This document shows, piece after piece, positions 1 to 7,187 of a stretch of 28,649 nt of DNA. Position numbers and translations under genes: made by a program. The notes beneath the pieces were generated by a model, which did no database searches, was not told the DNA's origin, and was given only the letters and a program-made list of their open reading frames with translations. The stretch is from assembly GCF_003481705.1 (NCBI RefSeq), contig NZ_QULN01000016.1, positions 1 through 28,649 on the forward strand, in the 5' to 3' direction. Numbering within the stretch: the first letter of the stretch is position 1; each line of letters starts with the position of its first letter. This DNA is from Butyricicoccus sp. OM04-18BH (GTDB lineage: Bacteria > Bacillota > Clostridia > Oscillospirales > Butyricicoccaceae).

Positions 1-35
1 AGTACATTGAAATCAACACTACGGAAGATACCGCA

Positions 36-57
36 GTAGCGGGCTAACCCCCGCTAC
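36..57. repeat. Inverted repeat, 8-bp arms
   Basis: GTAGCGGG (36-43) and CCCGCTAC (50-57) form a perfect 8-bp stem with a 6-nt loop. Neither side has a T-tract, so it is not an obvious terminator. Its role is unknown. It sits at the left edge, next to decayed genes. Confidence 0.5.
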
Positions 58-113
58 AACCCCCTTTGACAGTGTGTTTTCCTAATAGGCGCTAATCATA
101 AGGTTAAGGCTAA

Positions 114-384
114 TCAATTAATGTCCTGTTCAAACTCTGCTTCCTCCTCTGCGGGCATCATAACGACCCGCCCGCCTTGACGCCGTATCACGATACGCAG
201 ACACCGGCTGTTCAGCGAGAAAGGACATGACAAGCTCTGAAGGCGGCTTTCTCTGGACGATACGCAGACACTTCTGCCGTTCGCTGCGAAAACAGTCGTA
301 ATCGTTCAGCGTATACCAAAGCTGATACGGTATCTATTCCGGTAATTGCTGCTCGATTTTCTGTGAAACATAAATATTTTTCAT
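114..384 (-). pseudogene. Decayed small ORF, family not recognised
   Basis: Reading the minus strand from ATG at 384 gives a protein-like start (MKNIYVSQKIEQQLPE) that stops at a TAG (336-334). The frame then continues (IPYQLWYTLNDYDCF) without a start. A 15-bp direct repeat (190-204 and 257-271) lies in the middle, and a shift of frame around it restores an acidic C-terminus (MMPAEEEAEFEQDIN) ending at TGA 116-114. This looks like a former gene of about 90 codons, damaged by a nonsense change and a repeat-associated rearrangement. The N-terminus faintly recalls small proteins of integrative elements (DUF960-like), but I would not assign a family. Its presence beside another broken gene and a recombinase suggests an eroded mobile-element edge. 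Confidence 0.35.
190..271. repeat. 15-bp direct repeat pair
   Basis: ACGATACGCAGACAC occurs at 190-204 and again at 257-271, 67 bp apart. On the minus strand both copies encode CLRIV in related frames. A duplication or recombination event inside the decayed ORF is therefore the simplest explanation. Confidence 0.6.
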
Positions 385-412
385 CTCAAATTACCTTCTG
401 AGAGAAACAAGG

Positions 413-435
413 ACCCGCTGATAGTTTCAGCGGGT
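413..435. repeat. Hairpin between two decayed genes
   Basis: ACCCGCTGA (413-421) and TCAGCGGGT (427-435) form a 9-bp stem with a 5-nt loop. On the minus strand the stem is followed by CCTTGTTTCTC, which is only moderately T-rich. It lies 37 bp after the stop of the broken XRE gene on that strand, so it could be that gene's old terminator, but the tract is weak. Confidence 0.35.
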
Positions 436-471
436 TCGCTGCTATAACATGTAATTTTCTCTTTGGAGATT

Positions 472-632
472 TCAAATCTGGCCGAGCAGCCAGCGGACAT
501 CGATATTCAGAATTTCGGCCAGCGCCTTGAACTCGATGTCAGATACCGGGCGTTTCTGTGGAACGTGCTTCGGTCACGCGCGCCGGCGATATTACGCTTG
601 CCAGGTGCCAGTTTTCGTGTGTTCATCCTCAT
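472..632 (-). pseudogene. Broken XRE-family transcriptional regulator
   Basis: Two pieces of a helix-turn-helix regulator can be read on the minus strand. From ATG 632 or 626 the frame gives MNTRKLAPGKRNIAGAR, a common start of small XRE repressors in Clostridia. About 50 bp later, in a different frame, VSDIEFKALAEILNIDVRWLLGQ runs to TGA at 474-472, which is the usual end of the XRE fold (the ELxALAEIL...WLLG helix). The DNA-recognition helices between them are missing. An internal deletion that changed frame has therefore destroyed a protein that would normally be about 75-80 residues. The gene is divergent from the serine recombinase at 772 and may once have controlled it. The + strand frame open across the same bases has no protein-like character. 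Confidence 0.65.
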
Positions 633-673
633 CACCAACTTCTTCGCTTGCTTTAGTATAAGGAATTTTGTCG

Positions 674-702
674 TTGCCAAATTTGGCAGTAGCAAATATA
701 AT
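674..702 (+). promoter_or_regulatory. Sigma-A promoter of the serine recombinase gene
   Basis: TTGCCA (674-679) and TATAAT (697-702) are separated by exactly 17 bp, 70 bp upstream of the recombinase start at 772. The -35 hexamer lies inside a perfect palindrome (675-688), which suggests repression. Confidence 0.65.
675..688. promoter_or_regulatory. Palindromic operator candidate
   Basis: TGCCAAATTTGGCA is a perfect 14-bp palindrome covering five bases of the -35 hexamer of the recombinase promoter. A dimeric HTH protein bound here would block transcription. The lost XRE regulator, the recombinase itself or its inactive paralogue are possible binders; this is inference. Confidence 0.5.
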
Positions 703-716
703 GAAATTTGATATAA

Positions 717-735
717 GAAATCAGGTGAAATCAGG
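717..735 (+). repeat. GAAATCAGG repeats at 10-bp period
   Basis: GAAATCAGG occurs at 717-725 and 727-735, one helical turn apart, just downstream of the expected transcription start. The core AAATCAG appears again at 1463-1469 in front of the second recombinase-like gene, followed by a near-identical ATTTTCTT. The two genes thus share leader motifs, which may be protein-binding sites or simply traces of a tandem duplication. Confidence 0.45.
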
Positions 736-771
736 ATTTTCTTCATCACTGATGTGGAAGGAAAAAGCAAT

Positions 772-1374
772 ATGCAGCAAGTTTACGGGTACATTCGTGT
801 ATCTACACGTGACCAGAATGAAGAACGGCAGGTGATCGCCATGCGCGAGTTCGGCGTGCCAGAGAAAAATATGGTAATCGATAAGCAGTCCGGCAAAAAT
901 TTCGCGCGGCCGGGCTATCGCAGACTGGTGAAAAAATTAAAACCGGCCGACACTCTCGTGATTAAGAGCATCGACCGGCTGGGACGAAATTATGATGATG
1001 TTTTGGAGCAGTGGCGCCTGCTGACAAAAGAGAAGCAGGTGGATATTGTGGTGCTCGATATGCCGCTTCTGGATACGAGGAAGGGACGCGATTTGATCGG
1101 AACGCTGATTTCTGACATCGTTTTGCAGCTGCTTTCGTATGTGGCGCAGACCGAGCGGGAGTTTATCCATCAGCGGCAGGCGGAAGGCATTGCAGCCGCC
1201 AAAGCGCGCGGCGTTAAGTTCGGCCGCCGACCGAAAAATCGCCCTGCGGACTACGAAATCATCAAGAAAGCGTGGTGTGAGGGCAGTCTGTCCGCACGTG
1301 CTGCGTCGCAGCAGCTAGGCGTAACGCATCGAACTTTCATGAAATGGATTGGACAGGATAATTCCAAATGTTGA
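772..1374 (+). CDS. Small serine recombinase (resolvase/invertase family)
   Basis: This 200-residue protein has the size and layout of classic resolvase/invertases. The N-terminal catalytic domain carries YIRVST with the nucleophile Ser11 and Arg9, then SIDRLGRN with Arg69 and Arg72, followed by the long helix (about 115-150) and a helix-turn-helix over residues 158-195. Such enzymes cut both strands at a 2-bp core and rejoin them, causing inversion, resolution or integration of short DNA segments. I chose ATG 772 because GGAAGGA lies 9 bp upstream; an upstream in-frame GTG at 754 has no such site. Its closest visible relative is the next gene, which has lost the active site. Position directly before an 18-kb polysaccharide operon suggests control of that locus by DNA rearrangement. 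An alternative is a leftover transposon resolvase. Confidence 0.9.
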   Translation: MQQVYGYIRVSTRDQNEERQVIAMREFGVPEKNMVIDKQSGKNFARPGYRRLVKKLKPADTLVIKSIDRLGRNYDDVLEQWRLLTKEKQVDIVVLDMPLLDTRKGRDLIGTLISDIVLQLLSYVAQTEREFIHQRQAEGIAAAKARGVKFGRRPKNRPADYEIIKKAWCEGSLSARAASQQLGVTHRTFMKWIGQDNSKC

Positions 1375-1376
1375 AA

Positions 1377-1501
1377 AAAGTACACTTTATTATCCTATGA
1401 AAGTATTGTAGTTTAGAGACAGATTTGATATAATAAACTAGATTATACGGTTAACACGCTGTAAATCAGAATTTTCTTTGTTTTGCATCAAATTGTACTT
1501 T
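1377..1501. promoter_or_regulatory. Candidate invertible promoter segment
   Basis: AAAGTACACTTT (1377-1388) and, in inverted orientation, AAATTGTACTTT (1490-1501) match at 11 of 12 positions. They bracket the only promoter visible in front of the operon. Each site is built as 5-bp half-sites around a 2-bp core (AC on the left, GT on the right when read on +), the geometry expected for serine recombinase crossover sites. Similarity does not extend clearly outward, so chance cannot be excluded. Confidence 0.35.
1406..1434 (+). promoter_or_regulatory. Promoter of the polysaccharide operon
   Basis: TTGTAG (1406-1411) and TATAAT (1429-1434) have 17-bp spacing and lie about 110 bp before the first operon gene. 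The -10 is perfect and the -35 matches at four of six positions. Only 27 bp separate the next two genes, so this promoter, or readthrough from the recombinase, is the likely source of rfb transcription. Confidence 0.55.
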
Positions 1502-1541
1502 AGTAACCACGATAACGCTTTAGCTCTGTGAGGATGTGTCC

Positions 1542-2138
1542 ATGAAAGGCAAAAATTACTACTATTCCTGCGTAAAGCCAGAAGAAAGTGACGCACAGAC
1601 AGAGCGTTTTCGTGCGCTCGGAGCACGGGATGGAGAGATTTTCATTGATACCATCGGTGAAAAATCCTCACGGAGGAACAACTTGCGGCTGCTGAAGCAG
1701 CTTACATTGCGAGAAGGGGATACACTGACCGTTTCCTCGCTTTACTGCCTGAGCGACCTCAAAAAGGGACTGGCAGATGAGCTGCACTGGCTGCGCGACA
1801 ATGGAATTCAGCTGAGAATCGCGGATATTCCGCTGAGCGTGCAGGAGCACGACGAGAAATCTCAGCAGTTTCTGAGCGACTTGATGTTTGAGGTTTTCGA
1901 TGCGACTATCCTCAAGGAGCGTGAGCAGCGCCGCCAAAAGCAGAGCGAAGGCATTCGTGCGGCGAAGAAGAAAGGTGTGCATATCGGCCGCAAGCCGATG
2001 GAACGCGGCGCGGCGTTCGGGACGGTAAAAGCGCAGTGGCAGCGCGGTGAGATTTCGCTCAGAGAGGCCGGAAGACGCCTCGGCGTGACGCATCAGACGT
2101 TTAAGAAGTGGGTGGAGGAAGACCACTCAGAGCGCTAG
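1542..2138 (+). CDS. Catalytically inactive serine recombinase paralogue
   Basis: This 198-residue protein aligns along its whole length with the recombinase just upstream, and especially well in the C-terminal half (QSEGIRAAKKKGVHIGRKP; GVTHQTFKKW). Where the upstream enzyme has YGYIRVST this one has YYYSCVKP, so Arg9 and Ser11 are Cys10 and Lys12. Where it has SIDRLGRN this one has SLYCLSDL, so Arg69 and Arg72 are Cys69 and Asp72. No strand cleavage should be possible, yet the frame is fully open and the helix-turn-helix is intact. It is the first gene of the polysaccharide operon, 27 bp before rfbA. A DNA-binding regulator, or a partner that modulates the active recombinase, is the likely role. 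ATG 1542 is preceded at 8 bp by GTGAGG; a GTG at 1536 is possible. Confidence 0.8.
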   Translation: MKGKNYYYSCVKPEESDAQTERFRALGARDGEIFIDTIGEKSSRRNNLRLLKQLTLREGDTLTVSSLYCLSDLKKGLADELHWLRDNGIQLRIADIPLSVQEHDEKSQQFLSDLMFEVFDATILKEREQRRQKQSEGIRAAKKKGVHIGRKPMERGAAFGTVKAQWQRGEISLREAGRRLGVTHQTFKKWVEEDHSER

Positions 2139-2165
2139 GATAGATAGAAAAGTGAGGATATATAG

Positions 2166-3050
2166 ATGAAAGGCATTATTTTAGCAGGCGGCAGCGGTAC
2201 GAGACTCTACCCGCTGACCATGGTGACGAGCAAGCAGCTGTTGCCGATTTACGACAAGCCGATGATTTACTATCCGCTTTCCACGCTGATGCTGGCTGGA
2301 ATTCGTGATATTCTGATCATTTCCACGCCGACAGACCTGCCGAACTTCGAGCGGCTTCTAGGCGACGGCAGCCGTTACGGTGTGAACCTCTCCTACAAGG
2401 TGCAGCCGTCCCCGGACGGTCTGGCACAGGCGTTCACGCTCGGCGAGGAGTTCATCGGAGACGAGCCGTGCGCGATGGTACTCGGTGACAACATTTTCTA
2501 CGGCGCAGGCCTGAGCGAACGCCTGAAAGCGGCGGCGGACGCGGCGCAGAACGGTCAGGCGACCGTGTTCGGCTACTACGTCAACGACCCGGAACGCTTC
2601 GGCATCGTAGAATTCGATGCGGATGGCCGTGTGATTTCGGTTGAGGAAAAGCCGAAGCAGCCGAAGTCCAATTACGCGATTACCGGTCTCTATTTCTACG
2701 ACAAGCGCGTAGTCGAGCTTGCGAAACAGGTCAAACCCTCGGCGCGCGGCGAGCTGGAAATCACCGACCTCAACCGCATGTACCTCGAGGACGGCACGCT
2801 TAACGTGCAGCTGCTCGGCCGCGGCTACGCTTGGCTGGACACTGGCACGATGGACACGCTCGTGGAAGCGGCGGAGTTTGTGCAGGTCATTGAGCAGCGG
2901 CAGGGCATCATGATCTCCGCTCCCGAAGAGATTGCATATCGTCACGGCTGGATCACGCGCGAGGAACTGCTCAAATCGGCGGATACATACGGAAAATCTC
3001 CGTACGGTGAGCATTTACACCGCGTAGCAGACGGAAAAATTCGATATTAA
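2166..3050 (+). CDS. rfbA: Glucose-1-phosphate thymidylyltransferase
   Basis: The enzyme joins dTTP and glucose 1-phosphate to make dTDP-glucose, the first step of dTDP-L-rhamnose synthesis in the cytoplasm. The 294 residues are the normal family length. The nucleotide-binding signature [11 protein letters not shown] (8-18) is followed by [18 protein letters not shown], then the LGDNIFYG metal/substrate motif, [20 protein letters not shown] and [13 protein letters not shown] lies 9 bp before the ATG. It is followed 12 bp later by rfbC. A second copy, only about half identical in protein, closes the operon at 18567. Confidence 0.95.
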   Translation: MKGIILAGGSGTRLYPLTMVTSKQLLPIYDKPMIYYPLSTLMLAGIRDILIISTPTDLPNFERLLGDGSRYGVNLSYKVQPSPDGLAQAFTLGEEFIGDEPCAMVLGDNIFYGAGLSERLKAAADAAQNGQATVFGYYVNDPERFGIVEFDADGRVISVEEKPKQPKSNYAITGLYFYDKRVVELAKQVKPSARGELEITDLNRMYLEDGTLNVQLLGRGYAWLDTGTMDTLVEAAEFVQVIEQRQGIMISAPEEIAYRHGWITREELLKSADTYGKSPYGEHLHRVADGKIRY

Positions 3051-3062
3051 GAGGGTAAGGGC

Positions 3063-3617
3063 ATGGAGATTATCAAAACGAAAATTGACGGCGTTGTCAT
3101 CGTGGAACCTAAGGTGTTCGGCGACCATCGCGGATTTTTTATGGAAAGCTGGTCCAAGCGCACATTCGAAGAGGCTGGTTTACACTATGATTTCGTGCAG
3201 GACAACCACTCGTCCTCAACCGTGAAGGGCACGCTGCGCGGTATTCATTTTCAGCGCGGCGACAAGGCGCAGGCAAAGCTCGTGCGCTGTGTGCGCGGCG
3301 CAGTGCTCGATGTTGCTGTTGACTTGCGTCCGTTCAGCCCGACCTACAAGCAGTGGGTCGCGGTCGAGCTGAGCGAGGAAAACAAGCGTCAGCTGATGAT
3401 TCCGCGCGGCTTCGGCCACGGTTTTGTGACGCTGACCGACCATGTGGAGTTCCTCTACAAGGCCGACAACTACTACGCGCCCGAGGCGGACGGCGGCATT
3501 CGCTGGAACGACCCGGAACTCGGCATTGACTGGGGCGTGACCGACCCGGTTCTGTCCGAAAAGGATACGAAATCGCCGTTTTTGAAGGACGCTGTGACTG
3601 GATTTGAGGACTGGTAA
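3063..3617 (+). CDS. rfbC: dTDP-4-dehydrorhamnose 3,5-epimerase
   Basis: RfbC inverts C3 and C5 of dTDP-4-keto-6-deoxyglucose, giving dTDP-4-keto-L-rhamnose. The 184-residue length is typical of this cupin enzyme. The conserved GTLRGIHFQ places the catalytic His at 62, and EFLYK places the catalytic Tyr at 132. PRGFGHGF (114-121) and the N-terminal DHRGFFMESW are also family hallmarks. Its stop is followed after one base by the rfbB ATG, so the two are translationally linked. Confidence 0.95.
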   Translation: MEIIKTKIDGVVIVEPKVFGDHRGFFMESWSKRTFEEAGLHYDFVQDNHSSSTVKGTLRGIHFQRGDKAQAKLVRCVRGAVLDVAVDLRPFSPTYKQWVAVELSEENKRQLMIPRGFGHGFVTLTDHVEFLYKADNYYAPEADGGIRWNDPELGIDWGVTDPVLSEKDTKSPFLKDAVTGFEDW

Positions 3618-3618
3618 T

Positions 3619-4632
3619 ATGAAGATTTTAGTAACTGGCGGTGCCGGATTTATTGGCGGAAACTTTGTGCATTTTATGCTCAAAGAGCACCCGCAGGACG
3701 ATATTCTGTGTGTGGACGCGCTGACGTACGCAGGTAACATGGAGACGCTTGCGCCGGTGATGGGCAATCCGCATTTCAAGTTCATCAAGGCGGATATTGC
3801 TGACCGCGAGGCAATTTACAGCATTTTTGAGCAGGAAAAGCCGGAGATTATCGTAAACTTTGCAGCGGAGAGCCACGTTGACCGCTCGATTGAGAACCCG
3901 TCCATCTTCTTGCAGACCAACGTCATGGGCACGCAGGTGCTGCTCGACGCATGCCGTAAGTATGGCATTCAGCGCTATCATCAGGTTTCGACCGACGAGG
4001 TTTACGGCGACCTGCCGCTCGACCGTCCCGATCTGTTCTTTACGGAAGAGACTCCTATCTACACATCCAGCCCATACTCGGCGAGCAAGGCAAGTGCTGA
4101 CCTGCTCGTGCAGGCGTACCACCGCACGTTTGGCGTGCCGGTGACGATTTCGCGCTGTTCGAACAACTACGGCCCGTATCATTTCCCGGAAAAGCTGATT
4201 CCGCTCATGATTGCAAACGTGTTGAACGACAAGCCGCTGCCGGTCTACGGTGATGGCAAGAACGTCCGCGACTGGCTGTACGTGGAGGACCACTGCCGTG
4301 CCATCGACCTTATCATTCGCAGCGGCCGTGTCGGCGAGGTATACAATGTCGGCGGCCACAACGAAAAGACCAATCTCGAGGTCGTTCAGCTGATTATTGC
4401 GGCGCTCGGCAAGGGCGAGATCAAGTTTGTGCGCGACCGCGCAGGCCATGACCGCCGCTATGCGATCGACCCGACCAAGATTCACAACGAGCTCGGCTGG
4501 CTGCCGCAGACTAAGTTTGAGGACGGCATTCAGAAGACTATTCAGTGGTATCTGGATAACAAATCGTGGTGGGAAAATATCATTTCCGGAGAATATCAGA
4601 AGTATTATGAACGAATGTATGGAAATCGATAA
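3619..4632 (+). CDS. rfbB: dTDP-glucose 4,6-dehydratase
   Basis: This 337-residue SDR enzyme uses NAD+ to turn dTDP-glucose into dTDP-4-keto-6-deoxyglucose, step two of the rhamnose pathway. The Rossmann motif TGGAGFIGGNF (6-16) is present, as are the Thr-Asp-Glu triad (STDEVYGD, 125-127) and the YxxxK pair (Tyr153, Lys157). SRCSNNYGPYHFPEKLIP and GDGKNVRDWLYVEDH are family signatures. I took ATG 3619, one base after the rfbC stop, because this gives the normal MKILVTGGAG start; an earlier TTG would add residues absent from relatives. Its last codons overlap the following glycosyltransferase. Confidence 0.95.
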   Translation: MKILVTGGAGFIGGNFVHFMLKEHPQDDILCVDALTYAGNMETLAPVMGNPHFKFIKADIADREAIYSIFEQEKPEIIVNFAAESHVDRSIENPSIFLQTNVMGTQVLLDACRKYGIQRYHQVSTDEVYGDLPLDRPDLFFTEETPIYTSSPYSASKASADLLVQAYHRTFGVPVTISRCSNNYGPYHFPEKLIPLMIANVLNDKPLPVYGDGKNVRDWLYVEDHCRAIDLIIRSGRVGEVYNVGGHNEKTNLEVVQLIIAALGKGEIKFVRDRAGHDRRYAIDPTKIHNELGWLPQTKFEDGIQKTIQWYLDNKSWWENIISGEYQKYYERMYGNR

Positions 4633-5545
4633 GCCGCTTATCACCATCGTGATGGCGGTTTATGAACCGAATATGCAGTGGCTCAAGGAGCAGCTTTTGA
4701 GTCTGGAGGCACAGACCTATCCCAATCTGGAGCTGATTATCCGCGACGATTGTTCGCCGACCGTGCCGTTTGAGCAGATTTGCGAGTGCGCGGCGACGTG
4801 TATTCGGTCGTTTCCATATGAAATCTCGCGCAATGAGCGCAATGTTGGCTCTAACCAGACGTTTGAGTGGCTGACGCAGCAGGCGCGCGGTGAGTATATC
4901 GCGTACTGCGATCAGGATGATGTCTGGCTGAACGAAAAAATAGAAACGCTGTATCAAGCTGTTTTATCACAAAATGCAGTAATGAGCTATTGCGATATGG
5001 CAGTTATTGATGCAAAAAGTGATGTGATTGCGACTTCATTAAGGCAAATCAGACCACGGTTAGAGTATTTAACAGGTTCTGCGCTGATGAAGTCGTATTT
5101 TTTTAGAAACTGCACGGCAGGGTGTTCTATGCTGATGCGGGCAGATATTGCAAAGCAGGCAGTGCCGTTTCCCAAACAGACAGTGGCAGACCATTGGCTT
5201 GCAATCTGGGCGGCATACAGCGGCAGCATTGTGTTTGTGGATAAAGCAATGCTGAAATACCGTCAGCATTCGCGTAATCAAACAGGTATTTTGAGCGGCG
5301 TAACAGATAAAGAAAGCTATCGTGTAAAACGGATACTGCCGTTGAAAGAACGTTTAAGTATGCTGAAAGAGCGCATAGATGTACAGCAGGATTTACAGGA
5401 TTTTGTGCAGGCTCGCATTGAAAACCGGGTTCTGGGCATTTGGAAAGGTAGAAAGTTCAGCCCGAAAGAAGCTGGATTTGAAATCATCATGAATCTGTTG
5501 CCGGAGAAATTGTTTCAGGCAATTATATCGAGGATCAGAAAATGA
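4607..5545 (+). CDS. GT2 family glycosyltransferase (possible rhamnosyltransferase)
   Basis: A cytoplasmic GT-A fold transferase of 312 residues. ITIVMAVYEPN, RDDCSPT (46-52) and the DxD-type CDQDDVW (101-107) define the nucleotide-sugar and metal sites, and WxxxHWLAIWAAY-like sequence (ADHWLAIWAAY) follows in the acceptor half. Members with DQDDVW often add rhamnose, and its place between rfbB and rfbD fits, but the donor is inference. The start overlaps rfbB by 26 bp; ATG 4607 with GGAGAA upstream is my choice, ATG 4619 is possible. The stop overlaps rfbD as ATGA. Base use changes from GC-rich to AT-rich near 4930, inside the gene, suggesting a recombined acceptor half. Confidence 0.85.
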   Translation: MNECMEIDKPLITIVMAVYEPNMQWLKEQLLSLEAQTYPNLELIIRDDCSPTVPFEQICECAATCIRSFPYEISRNERNVGSNQTFEWLTQQARGEYIAYCDQDDVWLNEKIETLYQAVLSQNAVMSYCDMAVIDAKSDVIATSLRQIRPRLEYLTGSALMKSYFFRNCTAGCSMLMRADIAKQAVPFPKQTVADHWLAIWAAYSGSIVFVDKAMLKYRQHSRNQTGILSGVTDKESYRVKRILPLKERLSMLKERIDVQQDLQDFVQARIENRVLGIWKGRKFSPKEAGFEIIMNLLPEKLFQAIISRIRK

Positions 5546-6393
5546 AAATTTTAGTTACCGGAGTAGGCGGACAGCTTGGATATGACGTATGCAAGGTTCT
5601 GGACGCACGCAAAATTGAAAACAAGGGCGTTGATCTGGCGGATTTTGACATCACGGACGCACAGGCAACGCATGATTATATTGCCGCATACCGTCCGGAT
5701 GCGGTTATTCACTGTTCGGCGTGGACTGCTGTAGACAAGGCGGAGGACGAGATGGACAAGGTTCGTTCGGTCAACACAGAAGGTCCGCGTAATATTGCGA
5801 AGGTCTGCAAGGAGATCGGTGCGAAAATGCTGTACATCTCGACCGATTACGTGTTCCCTGGCACGGGTGAACGGTTCTATGAGCCGGACGATCCGACCGG
5901 CCCGCTCGGCGCTTACGGTGCGACTAAGCTTGGCGGCGAACTGGCTGTCAAGGAGCAGCTGGATAACTATTTTATCGTCCGTATCTCGTGGGTATTTGGC
6001 AAGAACGGCAACAATTTTGTCAAGACCATGCTGCGCCTTGCGGAGACACACGACACGCTTAATGTAGTCTGTGACCAAATTGGCAGCCCGACATATACGG
6101 CGGATTTGGCACCGCTGCTGTGCGACATGATCGTGACTGAGAAATACGGCACGTACCATGCAACCAACGAGGGTATCTGCTCATGGGCGGATTTCGCAGA
6201 GGCGATTTTTGAACTGGCCGGCAAAAAGGTTACGGTCAATCACATCCCGACCAGCGAGTACCCGACGCGTGCGGTGCGTCCGCTCAATTCGCGCATGAGC
6301 AAGGACAAACTGGAGCAGATGGGATTCTCGCGTCTGCCGCATTGGAAGGACGCGCTGGAAAGATATTTGAAGGAACTGGAGATTTTGAAGTAA
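5542..6393 (+). CDS. rfbD: dTDP-4-dehydrorhamnose reductase
   Basis: RfbD reduces dTDP-4-keto-L-rhamnose to dTDP-L-rhamnose with NAD(P)H, completing the four-gene pathway present here. The 283 residues carry the dinucleotide motif GVGGQLG (7-13), the STDYVFPG segment (100-107) and YGATK with Tyr125 and Lys129. SRMSKDKL near the C-terminus is also typical. The start overlaps the preceding glycosyltransferase stop by four bases (ATGA), and its own stop overlaps the next ATG by one base, indicating translational coupling. Confidence 0.95.
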   Translation: MKILVTGVGGQLGYDVCKVLDARKIENKGVDLADFDITDAQATHDYIAAYRPDAVIHCSAWTAVDKAEDEMDKVRSVNTEGPRNIAKVCKEIGAKMLYISTDYVFPGTGERFYEPDDPTGPLGAYGATKLGGELAVKEQLDNYFIVRISWVFGKNGNNFVKTMLRLAETHDTLNVVCDQIGSPTYTADLAPLLCDMIVTEKYGTYHATNEGICSWADFAEAIFELAGKKVTVNHIPTSEYPTRAVRPLNSRMSKDKLEQMGFSRLPHWKDALERYLKELEILK

Positions 6394-7178
6394 TGCATCT
6401 TATTAAAAAAGCTCGAGCAGCTTATCAGAAATACTGGTTTCTGCTTACACAATTGGTAAGTCGAGACTTTAAGACAAAATATAAGCGCAGTGTACTTGGT
6501 GTGCTGTGGAGCATGCTGAACCCGTTGCTTACGATGGGAGTACAGTATATCGTCTTCTCAGAATTATTCCGTTGGGATATTGATAATTTTGCTGTTTATC
6601 TGCTGATTGGTACGGTAATGTTTAACTTCTTTACGGAGTCGACGGGACAGGCACTGGTTTCTATTACAGGCAGTGCGTCGCTGATTACAAAGGTATATGT
6701 GCCGACTTATATTTTCCCAGTTTCAAAAGTGCTTTCGTCGTGTATTAACTTGGGATTTTCGACTTTGGCGTTGTATGCAATTCTGCTTATCCAGAGGGTA
6801 CCGCTGAATATCTATCATTTGCTGATGCCGTTTGGATATCTGTGTCTGGTTGCATTTGCGATTGGCATCGGACTGATTCTGGCATCGATGATGGTATATT
6901 TCCGCGATACGCAGTTTTTGTACGGCATTGTAACGGTTCTGTGGATGTATCTGACACCGCTGTTCTATCCAATCGACATCGTGCCGGCACGTTTTCTACC
7001 GATTATCAAGTGTAATCCGATGTTTCACTTCATTCGTTATGTGCGTAATATCATTTTGGATGCTTCGCTTCCGACGCTTCGTGCACATTTGGTTTGTCTG
7101 CTTTTTGCTTTTGGTACCTTGGGTATCGGCTGGGCAATTTTCCAGAAGGCAAAGAAAAACTTTATTCTGAATATTTGA
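6393..7178 (+). CDS. ABC-2 type polysaccharide export permease (Wzm/TagG-like)
   Basis: This 261-residue membrane protein starts with a short basic segment (SRDFKTKYKRSVLGVLW), the amphipathic interface helix typical of polysaccharide exporters, followed by about six hydrophobic segments. It would form the membrane channel that moves a lipid-linked glycan made in the cytoplasm to the outside, powered by the ATPase encoded next. GVLWSMLNPLL, DTQFLYGIVTVLWMYLTP and FYPIDIVP are motifs of the Wzm/TagG/RfbD family. ATG 6393 overlaps the rfbD stop by one base (TAATG). Confidence 0.92.
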   Translation: MHLIKKARAAYQKYWFLLTQLVSRDFKTKYKRSVLGVLWSMLNPLLTMGVQYIVFSELFRWDIDNFAVYLLIGTVMFNFFTESTGQALVSITGSASLITKVYVPTYIFPVSKVLSSCINLGFSTLALYAILLIQRVPLNIYHLLMPFGYLCLVAFAIGIGLILASMMVYFRDTQFLYGIVTVLWMYLTPLFYPIDIVPARFLPIIKCNPMFHFIRYVRNIILDASLPTLRAHLVCLLFAFGTLGIGWAIFQKAKKNFILNI

Positions 7179-7187
7179 GGTTATGTG

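Noticed and set aside
463..711. An 82-codon + strand open frame at the left edge
   Set aside because: It runs antisense to the readable fragments of the XRE regulator and has no protein-like features of its own.
3628..4647. Long minus-strand open frame opposite rfbB
   Set aside because: It mirrors rfbB, which has every catalytic motif; the antisense translation is rich in arginine, valine and histidine as expected of a shadow frame.
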